A stretch of 64,000 nt of DNA from Miscanthus floridulus (Eukaryota; Streptophyta; Magnoliopsida; Poales; Poaceae), in contig NC_089598.1 in the NCBI RefSeq assembly GCF_019320115.1, forward strand, positions 86,629,560-86,693,559, given 5' to 3'. Shown here piece after piece: positions 34,010 to 45,845 of the stretch. Under the pieces are notes generated by a model that did no database searches, was not told where the DNA came from, and worked only from the letters and a program-made list of their open reading frames with translations. Every line of letters begins with the position of its first letter. Position 1 is the stretch's first letter. The position numbers and the translations under genes were made by a program.

Positions 34010-35218
34010 CTTACGTTCTCAGCGACTGGCGAATTGTACAGGCGAAGCCCATCTGGCATCCTCCAACGATGCATCACTACCGAGGCAGGTCGAGCCCTAC
34101 TTTGGGACTTGCACGTGGGAGCCTACGGGCACCATGCAGCGCCTCGGACGCTCGTCGGAAACGCTTTTCACCAAGGGTTCTACTAGCCAACGGCTGTTGC
34201 TGATGCCACCAAGCTAGTACACTCCTGCGAGGGATGCCAGTACTACGCACGGCAGACGCATCTCCTGGCCCAAGCTCTCCAAACCATCCCCATCACATGG
34301 CCGTTTGCCGTGTGGGGGCTCGACATGGTTGGGCCTCTGCAGAAGGCCCCAGGGGGCTTCACCCATCTGCTGGTAGCAATCGATAAGTTCTCCAAGTGGA
34401 TCGAGGCTCGTCCGATCAATCGAATCAAGTCTGAGCAAGCGGTGCTGTTCTTCACTGATATCATCCACAGGTTCGGGGTTCCAAACACCATCATCACCGA
34501 CAATGGGACAGCAGTTCACCGGCCACAAGTTCCTGACGTTCTGCGACTGACCACCACATCCGTGTGGCCTGGTCGGCCGTAGGACATCCTAGGACAAACG
34601 GCCAAGTAGAGCAGTGCCAACGGCATGATCCTACAAGGCCTTAAGCCAAGAATATACAACCGGTTGAAGAAATTTGGCAAGAAATGGCTTGCCGAACTCC
34701 CATCGGTCATCTGGAGCCTGAGGAACACCCCTGAGCCGAGCCATGGGTTCACACCGTTCTTCCTGGTCTATGGAGCCGAGGCCATCCTCCCCACTGACTT
34801 GGAATATGGTTCCCCTAGGCTACAGGCCTACAACGAGCAAAGTAACCGCACCGCCCGCGAAGACGCCCTCGACCAACTGGAGGAAGCCCGAGACGTTGCG
34901 CTGCTACATTCGGCCAAGTACCAGCAAGCCCTACGATGCTATCAAGCCCGGCGCATTCGAAGCCGAGACCTAAAAGTGGGCGACCTGGTGCTGAGGCTAA
35001 GGCAGAGCAACAAGGGCCGCCACAAGCTGACCCCGCCATGGGAAGGACCGTACATCGTCGCCCAAGTGCTAAAGCCTGGGACCTACAAGCTAGCCAACGA
35101 GAAGGGCGAAATCCTCACCAACGCTTGGAACATAGAACAGCTACAGTCGCTTTTACCCTTAAATTTCCAAGCATTGTATACATTGTTTCTCGAAATACAA
35201 TTAAGAAGCGTTCTTTAG
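34010..35218 (+). pseudogene. Gypsy integrase, broken
   Basis: The zinc-binding part (HVGAYGHHA, CEGCQYYARQ) is readable in two frames at 34110-34260. The core follows (WGLDMVGPLQKAPGGFTHLL with the first Asp, GVPNTIITDNGT with the second Asp) and then a stop near 34580. From 34625 a 197-codon frame covers the end of the core (WLAELPSVIWSLRNTPEPSH, FFLVYGAEAILPTDLEYGSP) and the C-terminal DNA-binding domain (KVGDLVLRLRQSNKGRHKL, WEGPYIVAQVLKPGTYKL), ending at 35218. Confidence 0.88.
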
Positions 35219-35229
35219 TTGTTCTAATT

Positions 35230-35740
35230 TTTCGAGAAACCCCCCGGGCCCATCAAGGGCCTCAGCCTTACGATAACACTATAAGGGAGACATGGCTCTG
35301 CCTCTACAGAACCGAGCCTCCCTCGGGGGCTAGAATGGGGGGGACTCCCCCCCCCCGAAGTCCCACATACCATTTTTAGTCGTTTTTTGAAAAAAAATTT
35401 ACGCCAAACTCTCTATCACGCTCTGACAAATCAATTATAAAAGACCTAAGGACCGAAAGTCTGCCTTAGGGCCAAAAGGTCGGCCGAGTCGCGAGACGAC
35501 CTACGCCTCTGGGCTATGGCACTCTCTCACCACCTTTTTGCCCTAGGGATACCTTAGGCTCCGAGGAAGTTTTTTGCAAATAATATGTTCAGAAACAAGA
35601 CAGAGGGCAGAGGCTCGGAAATACAATAAACGGTTAAGAAGCGTAGACGCATAAGTACTTCAAAAAGGCCTCGACGGCCACCAGCGTTATGATACGGTAA
35701 CGTAATCCCTAATTTATTTACATGGCCTCTTGGGCCCAGG
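35230..35740. other. Spacer between gypsy pol and the antisense ORF
   Basis: Non-coding part of the element with a C-run at 35347-35358. The antisense ORF ends at its 3' border. Confidence 0.5.
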
Positions 35741-38700
35741 TCAAGGCTCAGGGACTCCAGCATCGATGGATGATGTGGGAGGGACCACCTCCTCTTCAAA
35801 CAGCTTGGCCAACACCGTGCCGGGGCCCTCAGCTGCCTCCATCAGCTTCATGACCTCGTCGTCATCCTCGGGCAAGACATAGCCGTCACTGATGGCCTCG
35901 AGGTCGACGCCGACGTAGTGTGAGGAGACGACGGCTAGGGTGTGCTTGATGCCCGCGTGCAGCGCCCCCCGGAGTCGCTCGTGCACTTGGCCGCTCAACG
36001 CGACCGAGCGGCTCTTAAGGGAGCTGCCGACTGGGCCCCCTCAACCTCCAGGGCCTCGCACATGGTACGGGCGGCACTCTGCAGTGCGTTGTGCTCCCCG
36101 ATCTCAGCCTCAAGCACCGCCTGCACTGTGACAGAGACCTCGGCTACCCGGGTGACCTCTTTCTCCAACTCTGTGCCAAAACAAATAGAATGGGGCTCAG
36201 CGCAAAGGAAAACGAGCCAAATAGGGGCGGAGACTTATGGGACTCACTCTCGGCTTTCTCTTCCCAGCGCTGGGCCTCGACCCGAGAGGCCTCGGCTTTC
36301 TCCTTCTAGCCCTAGGCCTCAACCCGAGAGGCCTTGGCTTTCTCCTTCTAGCCCTGGACCTCGACCCGAGAAGCCTCGGCCGCACTAGAAGCCTCTTTCT
36401 CCAGCTCTACATCACACCAGGGAGTTAAGTGTCGAACACAAGAAAAAAGTAAAACGAGGGGAACAGGACTCACCCTCGACCTTTCCCTTCCAGACCACAA
36501 CCTCGGTCTGGGAGGCCTTGGCCATCTTAAGGGCCTCTGCCAGGGCGCCTTTCATCAGCAGGTGCGCACCCTGCTCCACCCCTAGCTGCCCAGCGAGGGC
36601 CTTGGCAGAGGCTGTCGCTTCTTCAGCTCAGGTCCTGAAGGTATCCCGATTGCCGACCATGCAAGTCAGCTCCTCCTCCAGCTCCTTGACCCGCGCCACC
36701 AAAGGGGCGACCTGCTCCTGAGCCGTGGCCACCTCGGCCTTCATATCGACATAGCGAAGGCAGAGGTCCTCCACCTCCGCGCTCCGCGCCGACAGAAGCT
36801 CATTGGCCTTGGCGAGCAAGCCCTTCTGCCGCTGGAGCTGGTCCCAGACATCCCTCTCCCGTCGGAGGAACAATGACTTCCTGAGTGACCGGGTCTCGAG
36901 CTCCTAGATAGGCAAAATAGGGGTCATTCACTATGAGAAAACTCAAAAAAGACGACACCACATGAGAAAGGAAGACGCGAACCTAGGCGACCTCGGGCAG
37001 ATCGTCAGCCACGATGGACAGCGCTGTCCGCAGCGACCTCTCCGCCAGCTGGCGGTATTGCTCGAAGGTGTCCCAGCGCCCCCCCTCGGCCGTGTCCTCG
37101 AGGGCGAACAGAGGCGCCCCCTCAGGGTCATCCCGGCTCTGCCACAAGACACATGGGTGATCCCACCCGCGGGGCTCGAATCATACCCGCACGAGGGCTA
37201 AGCTTCCCTCACCAGAGGTCGGAGCCGGCTGCTCCAAAGTGCCGGCCACCTCGGCATCGACCACCTCCACTTCCTAGGCCGCCGGCTTCGCTACGCTCAC
37301 GCCGGCTCCCGCCACCCCAGCCTCGGTGGTCTCGGGGCTCCGGTCCCTGCCACTTCGGCCTTGGTGGTCCTGGGCGCCCCGGCCTCCGTCGCCTCGGCCT
37401 CGGAAGTCTGGGGGGCCTCTGTCTAGCCCTTGGTGGCCTCGACAACTGAGGGCACATCGGCCCCATTTGACTCGCGGGCCTCGGCCTCGTGGGGTGTAGG
37501 CATTTCCTCCCTCGCTCGCTCCATGGCCGCCCCGGTAGCCTCCCCCTGGGTGACCAGCTCCTTCGGGTCAGCCCTCGCCGATGCCACGCCACGCTGTACG
37601 ATGGCCTGTGCCTCCACCACCTGTTGAGCAGTGGAGCCCATGCTCACCTTAAGCGACTTACGCGGCGCCAGGGCAGGCACCTCCGCCTGACGCTTCCGGC
37701 TGAAGGCAAAACACCCACTTGGTCAGCATATGACCATAAAGCGAATGGGAGATGATACGAACTCCGCTGAAAAAACACTCACACCTCGAGTGGGGATGCA
37801 ACCGCTTTGGCACTGTGACCATCCTCTGCAACGGTGGTGGCGGTGGCGGTGGCATGGCCTCCGTATCCGCTGGTGCTGGCCGGCCCTTGCCGGACTCCGG
37901 CGCCCCCTCGATCCTCTACGGGGGCAGTTGCATCGTCCCCGTCACCGCCTACTCCACCTCTGCCGTCGAGCCCACCGAGCTGACGGTGTGTTTTCCTAAC
38001 GCCCGTGCCTCGGGCGTGTCGGCCTCGGCCTTGGGGCGGGCGGTCGCCGGCCCTAAGGCATCCTCTCATCCTCCTGGAAGCGTCGGGCTGCTCACCGACG
38101 TCCCGAGCGCTATCTCCCCGACATCGGGGAGATGGTCCAGGGGACCCCGCCCCATCTCACTCTCGTCATCATCACCCGAAGAGTCCATCGTCAGTGACGG
38201 TGACAGAGACGCCTCCACCGGGAGACTATCCTGCCTCTGCTGTCGGCGGCACTTCTTCAGTCCCTCGCACTCAAGGATCTCCCTCATGCACTTTGCCTCC
38301 TCGGCATCCTTCCGCTTCTTCTGCGCCTCGGCGTGCGCCCGGTTCGCCGCCCGCCACGCTGCGTCCTTGGGAACAAGCGGCGGAGAGGCTCGCACGTCTC
38401 TCATCCCCTGTAGGAATGGCGAACACAAATAAGGGACCGGAAAACAGTGAGGAACAAGGAGGCCTCGGGGGCCGCAGCAGCGTGTGACTTACCAGAGAAA
38501 GGTACCCCCAAGATGGGCGCATCACGAACGGGGTTAGACCACCAATCTTCAGCCGCCCCTCCACCGTCTCTCTCACCCGATGAAGAATCTCCTCATCGGA
38601 GAGGGCAGAGGTAGACATCCGGATGCCCTCGATCAGCTCATCCGGTCTCATCTCGAAAAGGCGGCGCCGCGGAGCCATCAGCGGCAGCACCCTCCGGTGG

Positions 38701-39405
38701 TGGAAGGCCGCCACAACCACAGCGGCCATAAGGCCATGGCCTCGTAGCCTCTCTAGTCCCTCCAGGAGCGGCTGCAACTTGGGCTGATCCTCCTTCAGGA
38801 TGCCATACCACCACTTCTCTGGCTGGCTCTCCACGACCCGCCCGGTGTAGGGGGAAGTCCGCCGTCGTCGTTGCGGAGGTAGAACCAGCTGGTGTACCAG
38901 CGGCGATTGGTTGACGCGAGTTGGGCCGAGATATAAAGGTGCTACCGGTCTTGGCGCACTTGGAGAGTGCAGCCGCCGGCCCTCACCGCCTTCCTCGTGC
39001 CCATCGTGCCTGTCGGCTTGGTGGTATGCCCCGCTCGGAAGAGGTGGAGCCATAGCTCCCAATGGGGGACAATCCCTAGGTACCCCTCGCAGACGGTGAT
39101 GAAGATGGCTGCCTGCGCGATGGAGTTGGGGTTGAAGTTGTGGAGTTCCACGCCGTAGTAGTGTGGGAGCGCCCGCATGAACCGTTCGCCGACAGGCCAA
39201 GACCACGCTCATGGAAGGACACGAAGCTCACAACGTAGCCATCGCGCAGCCTCTGCTCCGGTTCGCCCGACAGAGCAATCCACTCCGGCCTATTGGGGTC
39301 GATAACCGGACGGAGAAGGCTGTCGTCAACAAGCGACTGGAGCGTCTCCACAGATACGTTGGACCAACCCCAAGCATCCACCTCAATGACAACAGTGCCG
39401 GCCAT
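35741..39405 (-). pseudogene. Antisense ORF of the gypsy element (gypsy-type transposon protein)
   Basis: Read on the minus strand from an ATG at 39405: EVDAWGWSNVSVETLQSLVD, then after a frameshift YYGVELHNFNPNSIAQAAIF and TVCEGYLGIVPHWELWLHLF, then ESQPEKWWYGILKEDQPKL. This is the plant family often annotated as putative gypsy-type transposon (Transposase_28), despite not being a transposase. Downstream come charged coiled-coil-like exons (KDAAWRAANRAHAEAQKKRK near 38370; LLSARSAEVEDLCLRYVDM near 36770). The C-terminus, AVVSSHYVGVDLEAISDGYV, ends in PEP at 35741. Intron-like gaps and at least two frameshifts occur. Function is unknown. The opposite direction to gag-pol and the place before the 3' LTR match Tat elements. 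Confidence 0.75.
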
Positions 39406-39649
39406 GAGTGCGGTGGAGAATGCAACTACGGTGGTAAGCCTCTCTCTCTCTGCCTCGCCCTTCTCCCTTCTTCTCCCCAGTGCTCTCTGTTCCTAGCAAT
39501 GGCTCAAGGGCGGCAAAGGCGAATGCAGGCAAGGTAAGGAGGGGAGGGGCGAGGGTCGTCATGTATTTATGCAGGAAGAGGGCAAAACAGGCGGGCGACA
39601 AAATCAGGGAAGTTTCCCTCAGATCTGGCATAGTTAATCCATATCTGAT

Positions 39650-41609
39650 TTAACCACCCACGCACCCACCTTTTCCTTATTAATCGCGTGAACAGTTATG
39701 TCCCATCCACTGACAGAGCGTCGTGTCCGACCGCAGCAGCGGCAGGCACCGTTCCGCCTCCTCGAGAAAATTGCCTCAAAAGGCATGCCTGTCGTTGTCA
39801 AGCCGATGGGGGGGATATCCCCCACCCGATTCCTTTCAGACGAAGGAACTGGGCACCGAGCCCGTTACGGTCCAAGGGTTCGAAGGCTGGGCCCCCGAGG
39901 GTTTCGATAGCCACCCTAGGGCAACAGAGTCAGGGACGACTACGGGCGAGCCCATATGGGGCTGAGGCCCAAGCAAGCAAAATGCTTGGGATGCCCTAAG
40001 TCGTGTCTGAGACCGGCAGGGAGGTCTCTGAATGGGATTCCACCGTAGGGAGGCACCGAGCCACCGAGGCCCATCGAACGGCCCCGACACCCACTAGAGA
40101 AGCCCTCTGGTACTCTTGGAGTGTGTGTCTAGATCGCTAGCCGACCCCTATCAAATGGGGCATGGGCCTCCACTCAGACTTACCCGATAATAGCTCACCG
40201 GAAGTGTCACCGCTCGCGCCCACCGAGGGTAGCCTGGCATATTCCACCCCTCCTTTCGAACAAAAAGGATGCGCGAGGGTCGCACAAAAAGCTAGGGGAA
40301 CCCCTGATGGCACTCTCACTCCGTGCAGAGGCTAGGGGGCTCTTCCTACAAACTTGCTGAGAGCCAGCAACCCAGGCTCGCACGCGAGGGCTCGGCAAAC
40401 AACCCCTCCTTCCAAATGAAAAGGATGCGCGAGGGTCGCATAAAAAGCCAGGGGAACCCCTGATGGCACTCTCGCTCCATGCAGAGGCTAGGGGGCTCTT
40501 CCTGCAAACTTGCTGAGACCCAGCGACCCAGGCTCGCACGCGAGGGCTCGGCAAACAACCCCTCCTTCCGAACGAAAAGGATGCACGAGGGTCGCACAAA
40601 AAGCTAGGGGAACCCCTAATGGCCCTCTCGCTCCGTGCTGAGGCTAGGGGGCTCTTCCTACAAACTTGCCGAGACCCAGCGACCTACGCTCGCACTCGAG
40701 GGCTCGGCAAACAACCCCTCCGTCTGAACGAAAAGGACATGCGAGGGTCGCACAAAAAGCCACGGGAACCCCCGATCGCCCTCTCGCTCCGCGTAGAGGC
40801 TTGGGGGCTCTTCCTACAACCAGGTCGAAGACAAGCAACCCAAACCCATAGGGAAAAACACGATAAAGGGCATCGAGCCCGTTACGGTCTAGAGGTTCGA
40901 AGGCTAGGCCCCCAAAGGTTTCGACAGCCGCCCTAGGGCAACAGAGTCAGGGACGACTATGGGCAAGCCCGTACATGGCCAAGGCCCAAGCAAGCAACTG
41001 CTCGGGACACCCCAAGTCGTGTCTGAGACCGGTAGGGAGGTCTCCGAATGGGATCCCACCGTAGGGAGGCATCGAGCCACCGGGGCCCATCGAACGACCC
41101 TGGCACCCACTAGAGAAGCCCTCTGGTACTTTTGGAGTGCGTCTCTAGACCGCTAGCTGACCCGTATCGAATGGGGCACGGGCCTCCACTCGGACTTACC
41201 CGATAACAGCTCACCGGAGGTGTCACTGCTCGCGCCCACCGAGGATAGCATGGCACCCTCCACCCCTCCTTCTGAACGAAAAGGATGCATGAGGGCCGCA
41301 CAAAAAAGATAGGGGAACCCCTGATCGCCCTCTTGCTCTGAGCAGAGGCTTAGGGGCTCTTCCTACAACCAAACCGAGGCTCAGCGACCCGAACTTGCAC
41401 TCACGGGCTCGACAAACGCAATAAAACCCCTCGCATGACGTAAGAAAAGCCCTCAAAGGGAATCAATTCATTCCTCCAGGGCCTCGGGGGCTACACCCGG
41501 TGGGTGCGCTCGCATGCACCTACCGAGGCCTCGAGTACGAAACACCATCAGGAGCTGCCGCGAGCTGAGTCTCATCAAAACCTCAAGGAGAGCGCTCACA
41601 CTCTCCCTG
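39650..41609 (+). repeat. Tandem repeats before the gypsy 3' LTR
   Basis: Two levels of repetition. A ~157-bp unit (AAAGGATGCGCGAGGGTCGCA, AACCCCTGATGGCACTCTCG, GAGGCTAGGGGGCTCTTCCT) recurs at about 40249, 40402, 40559 and 40715, with a further copy near 41263. A longer block of roughly 400 bp (GTTACGGTCCAAGGGTTCGA through TAGAGAAGCCCTCTGGTACT) occurs at about 39865-40260 and again near 40878-41275. Frames in this zone are repeat artefacts. Confidence 0.85.
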
Positions 41610-41624
41610 AGGCTCGGGGGCTAC
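41610..41624 (+). other. Polypurine-like tract of the gypsy element
   Basis: AGGCTCGGGGGCTAC sits directly before the 3' LTR, in the position of the plus-strand primer. Confidence 0.65.
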
Positions 41625-43050
41625 TGTCGGGTACCATAGAAAGAGGTCCCCTAAGCAACAACCGAAAAAATCGCTTAAACCCCGTCAAAATCAATGCCAA
41701 GAGACAAACTATTGGCTAACCCCCGGCCTTGACCGAGGCCACCGACTCTCCGCCTCACTCAAGGCCTCGCACGAAAGGCCTCAAACGGCCTACCGAATCT
41801 CCGCCTCGCTCGAGGCCTCGCACGAGAGGCCTCGGACAGTCTACTGATTTTTCGCCACATCCAAGGCCTCGCACGAAAGGCCTCGGACAGGGAACCAATT
41901 CTTCGTCTCGCCCGAGGCCCCACGCGTAAAGCCTCAGACGAGATGCCCATTCTCCGTCTCGCTCGAGGCCGGCTCAGCAAAAACCCCATCGCCTCTGCCT
42001 CGACCGATCTCCCCAACAGAGCGTCGCATCCAATTAATGCGACCAACCACTCCCGCAACATCAGACGGACAATGGCTCGACACAGCAGAGCAGCCGACGA
42101 GACAGGAAGTCGCATCAGCACCATACCGTCCAGGACAGGACAGGACATGGCAGGGGTTACCGGCCGCTGTGCTCGGTACTATGTCCAGGACCGGCGCCCG
42201 CACTGCACTGTGCTACCTAACCCCTGCTCCAGGAACAACGCAGCGTGGGGAGTCAAGTTCGGGTCACTATAGCCTCGGAATCAGTGTACAGGACCAACTG
42301 CTCCCTCCACGCCTCAGCAATCTATTTTAGGGTCTCGGAAACCTCGGGATTCACGCCCGTCGAGCCCCCCACGATAGCTCAGCCTTGGCACCAACTAAGC
42401 CTCGGCTCTTCACGCGGTCAACACACAGCGACCGGCACGTCGCCCGCCAGGCCCTGCGTCAAGCTATCACTAGAGCTCCCACGTCGCACAGGATCGGATG
42501 TGACCGGTGCGTTGCTCCAGCACTTCAAGGGTAGGACCACTCCATCGACCATGCTGCCACAGTAACAGGCTACAGGGCTCGGACATGCCACCTCTGTTCG
42601 CACGACGCCACGTAGCTAACACATGTATCACCCATGTCCCCCCTTCAACTATAAAATGGAGGGACCGGGACCGTTTCTAGAGAGGGGCACACGAGCACAC
42701 GAGATAGACGAACACGCACAGGAAGAGGAATAGGCGAACTCACTCACGCACACGCAAGCAACGCTCTGTAACACACACGCTTCCCCACGGCCTGAGATCA
42801 ACATCTCAAGCAAGTCATATCGCTCCGTGCAGAGACCTAGGACTAATTTCCTCTCTCGCCCTGCTTGTACGCCCCTACTACAAGCACCTCGGTGCAAGGA
42901 ATACAAGATTAATCTCCTAGACTGGACGTAGGGCACCCATTGCCCAAACCAGTATAAACCTTGTGTCTCTTTGCATCACCATCCGGGATTAGGGGCACAC
43001 AGTATATTTTCACTAGTTGGTTGAAGGTCCGCCGGTCCAAAACACCTACA
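41625..43050 (+). repeat. 3' LTR of the gypsy element
   Basis: Starts TGTCGGGTACCATAG and ends ACACCTACA, then the duplicated ACAAG. It contains the same 51-bp tandem array and a TATA region, AACTATAAAATGG, near 42648. Scattered substitutions from the 5' LTR are visible throughout. Confidence 0.95.
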
Positions 43051-43055
43051 ACAAG

Positions 43056-44275
43056 TACAATGCACGTAGACATAAGTAAAATCATCAGCTATGTGTATAT
43101 TACCGATGTAAAACATTAAGCCGATGAATCTAACGAGAAAGGATATAACATACGAACAAACTGACTATCTAGTACAAACGGGTCTACAAACGCTCTGAAT
43201 CTAATCTGTTACCATCAACAGTGATGTTTGACCGGATCGATGGTAGCTATGATGATAGTAACAAACTAAACCGAAGAATTCATAAAACCGTCTATACATT
43301 GACAGGTTTTCTGAAAGGCATGCTATATCTGTGAAAGCACAAGCGAATTGGCTGAAATAGTCGATTCAAGTAGAAAAATGGTCATAGCATATGAACAATC
43401 GACTATTCAATACAAGTAGACCTATAAACTCCTCAAATCTAACCTATTATCTTTAATAGTGGGGTTCGACCGGATCGATGGCAGCCATAATAAATATAAC
43501 AGATTAAACCTTTAAAGAAAATGGATCTATTCACATTTAATAGGGTCATAAAAACATGCTATGAATGTTAAAGTGCGGGCGATCGACTATTTAGTCGATG
43601 CAGGCATAGCAAACAGTCAAAGTCACGCCTGATCGAAAACAAATCTACCAACTAGCATCCTCCGATCTAAAATGCCATCAGTGGGGATCGACTAGATCGT
43701 TACAGCCATAATAGCGAACTATAGATCAGATTTAACTAGCCAGTAAACCTCCTCAAGATCAGGCATGCCTTAACCATGTACTATGCACGATCAAGATCGA
43801 AGTAGAACAACCGATGAAATGTAATCCATCGTTTAAAGTGAGAACCGTTGCAATGTGACAAGATAAACAATGGGTTAAAAGGATGTGAGGCCGATCTAGA
43901 TCGATCTCGATCGGGCAGGTTGATATTGCTGGAAACTAATGATAGTAAGAACATTAGCAAGATCGGTAACTTAATGAATCTACCCGAAGGATGCCACCCT
44001 TAGACAGAGCCGATAACTTGATCTTAATCTAATTCGAGCAGTGGAGGTCGAACTTAACCGATACAGCCTTACAAACAGAAGTATAAGCCATGACAGTATT
44101 TACAGACAAGCCGGAGGTCGGGCGGACCGATGCAGCTCTACTTGTTGAAGAACTCGCCGAGATCTACACTACTCCTACTCCTAAGGATTGACGTAAAACA
44201 AAAAAAAAATTTATATTGATTGATTGAACGTCTTTACAATAGGCCATAACCCTTTATATTTATAGGATGGCTGGT
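43056..44275 (-). repeat. Right remnant of the older repeat with a degenerate ~230-bp period
   Basis: The phrase GACCGGATCGATGG with a nearby CAGCCATAATA recurs at about 43229 and 43469, and in weaker form at 43689 and beyond (43930-44140), giving a degenerate tandem repeat. ATCGACTATTTAGTCGATGC (43579 area) also matches the motif to the left of the gypsy element. Near 44190-44270 the minus strand reads like a promoter (CCTATAAATATAAAGGG), so the older element was probably an LTR-type or unclassified element on the minus strand. Its outer ends were not resolved. Confidence 0.5.
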
Positions 44276-45101
44276 CTTTCAAGTACAAGGTAAATTGCCG
44301 AAAGCATCCCATCTATCTCGGCAAAATCTAACATGTACGAGTCCTGAAGCCGTACTACATACCAAATAAATGACTTCCGTTGCAGCCGGTCTCTTTATTT
44401 CCTTAATCACCGCATGCGTGTAAAGCATATATGTACTGGCCACCGTATATTCCTGATATTTATTCGTCTCGGACTCAAGCTGGTTGAAAGCCGTCAAACA
44501 TGCCCTCTTCAGTTTTATCGTGCTGCACCCAAACTTTCAAGCGGACACGCCTGTGGCTTCATGCATGTCTTGGTCGATAGAAATTCCTGCACATATCTTC
44601 ACCACGTGTATACGTACAAAAACATGTCAGCTTAATTCCTTGTGTAGCTTGGCCGGCCAGGTAACACAAAATATTTCCCTTCTCAAGCACTCTTCCTTTC
44701 GTTCCGTCCGAGTCCATATATATTCCATAACTCATGCTGAGAATCCACGTACACGATGCCATGTCTCATGTATATGGATGTGCAACCCAAGTGTAATTGT
44801 CGACCAAACCAAATATTGATAGGCTAAGTTATTAAAATAATCACGGTAATCATCCCTTCCGTGATCTTGTCTTCTCATTTAGCTCACCGGACTAAATGAC
44901 CTCTTCTCCTGTGCATAGCCCGATATTATATTCTAGCTGGACTTCGGCCTGGCTAGTTATCATGATCAAAGCTGAGTACGAGGCTATGCTTCTCTCAAAA
45001 TCTATTAAATAATATTTTTTAGTCGGCTCCTAAATATCCCTTAATTAGGAGATGTTTTTGTTTTTGTTTTTACATCATCCGTCGATCTCTTCCTTTCTAG
45101 A
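44276..45101. other. Intergenic, nothing recognised
   Basis: Small open frames (44414-44819 and antisense) lack any family feature. Confidence 0.45.
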
Positions 45102-45471
45102 GCTAAGGCTATCCGCACTCATCCACCTCTATTTCCATCTCTAAAAAGGAATATTCTATCCTAGTCATCGAGATTCTTTACTCTATATCTATTTCTCCCG
45201 CACCCGTGTTATCTCTATCCCATACTCTATACCCACTATTCCATATTTTATTCCCCTCTCTCCCCCTTTCTCTTTCACCAGCTCTTTCTTTTTTTTGCGC
45301 TACAGTATTGCTACAGTGTTTATCGCGTTTCTCTCACGCACGCCGGCTGTGGCGTTTTTCTGTGGAGCCGGTACGCTTTCGGGCCGTTTGCAGGCGCCCG
45401 GTGCAGACGCGCGGTACGCTATCGCTAGCGTACCACCTGCTTTACCGCTGCGCGGTGCGAACAGCCTTAAG
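45102..45471. mobile_element. Possible TIR element
   Basis: GCTAAGGCTATCCGCAC at 45102-45118 is inverted at 45455-45471 (GTGCGAACAGCCTTAAG) with three mismatches. The ~370-bp interior has no coding capacity. The wording resembles non-autonomous DNA transposons of grasses; no clean target duplication. Confidence 0.5.
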
Positions 45472-45704
45472 TTTACTAAATTTTGGTGTAATCAGATAGC
45501 ACATGGCATGTATCGTTAAATGCATGGATGGAGATTTAGACTGTTTTGTTTATTGCTGCAAGCTTGAAACTTCTCATGTGGGGCCGACGTTTATACTACC
45601 TTTAAAGTACATCGGCATGCAATCATTTTGCTATTAGTGCATCAAAGTACGACTCAAATGTATTATTTTATCATCAAGATGATGTTGCTCCGTGACACAA
45701 CAAA

Positions 45705-45845
45705 GGCCCCGTTCGGCTGGCAGAATCTTGGCTGAAACTGGCTGGTTTTGTGAGAGAGAAATACTGTAGTGGCTGGTTGATGAATAGTGGCATGTGAGGG
45801 AGATCAGCCGGCTGGTCTGGTAAAACCAGACCAGCGAACGACGCC
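45705..45845. mobile_element. MITE related to the TGTTCG family
   Basis: Starts GGCCCCGTTCGGCTGG and ends CCAGCGAACGACGCC (inverted), with the core GTGAGAGAGAAATACTGTAG. A palindromic CTGGTCTGGTAAAACCAGAC lies near the right end. No coding capacity. Confidence 0.6.

Larger units (their letters stand above)
27221..43050 (+). mobile_element. Ty3/gypsy LTR retrotransposon, Tat-type, 15.8 kb
   Basis: LTRs of ~1.43 kb lie at 27221-28647 and 41625-43050, with the 5-bp duplication ACAAG on both sides (27216-27220 and 43051-43055). Domain order is gag, protease, reverse transcriptase, RNase H, a second RNase H of another type, and integrase, so integrase last makes it Ty3/gypsy. The extra RNase H, the long antisense reading frame between pol and the 3' LTR, and the tandem repeats beside it are known traits of the Tat lineage in plants. 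Frameshifts and stops in gag, RT and integrase make it non-functional now. LTRs still align nearly end to end with scattered substitutions. Confidence 0.95.

Noticed and set aside
40207..40599. 130-codon minus-strand frame with a repeated protein unit
   Set aside because: It reads straight through the 157-bp DNA tandem repeat before the gypsy 3' LTR; the protein repeat is a by-product.
26877..44822. GATAG direct repeat as target duplication of the outer element around the gypsy insertion
   Set aside because: GATAG precedes TG at 26882, but the candidate at 44818 is not preceded by CA; chance matches of 5 bp are expected.
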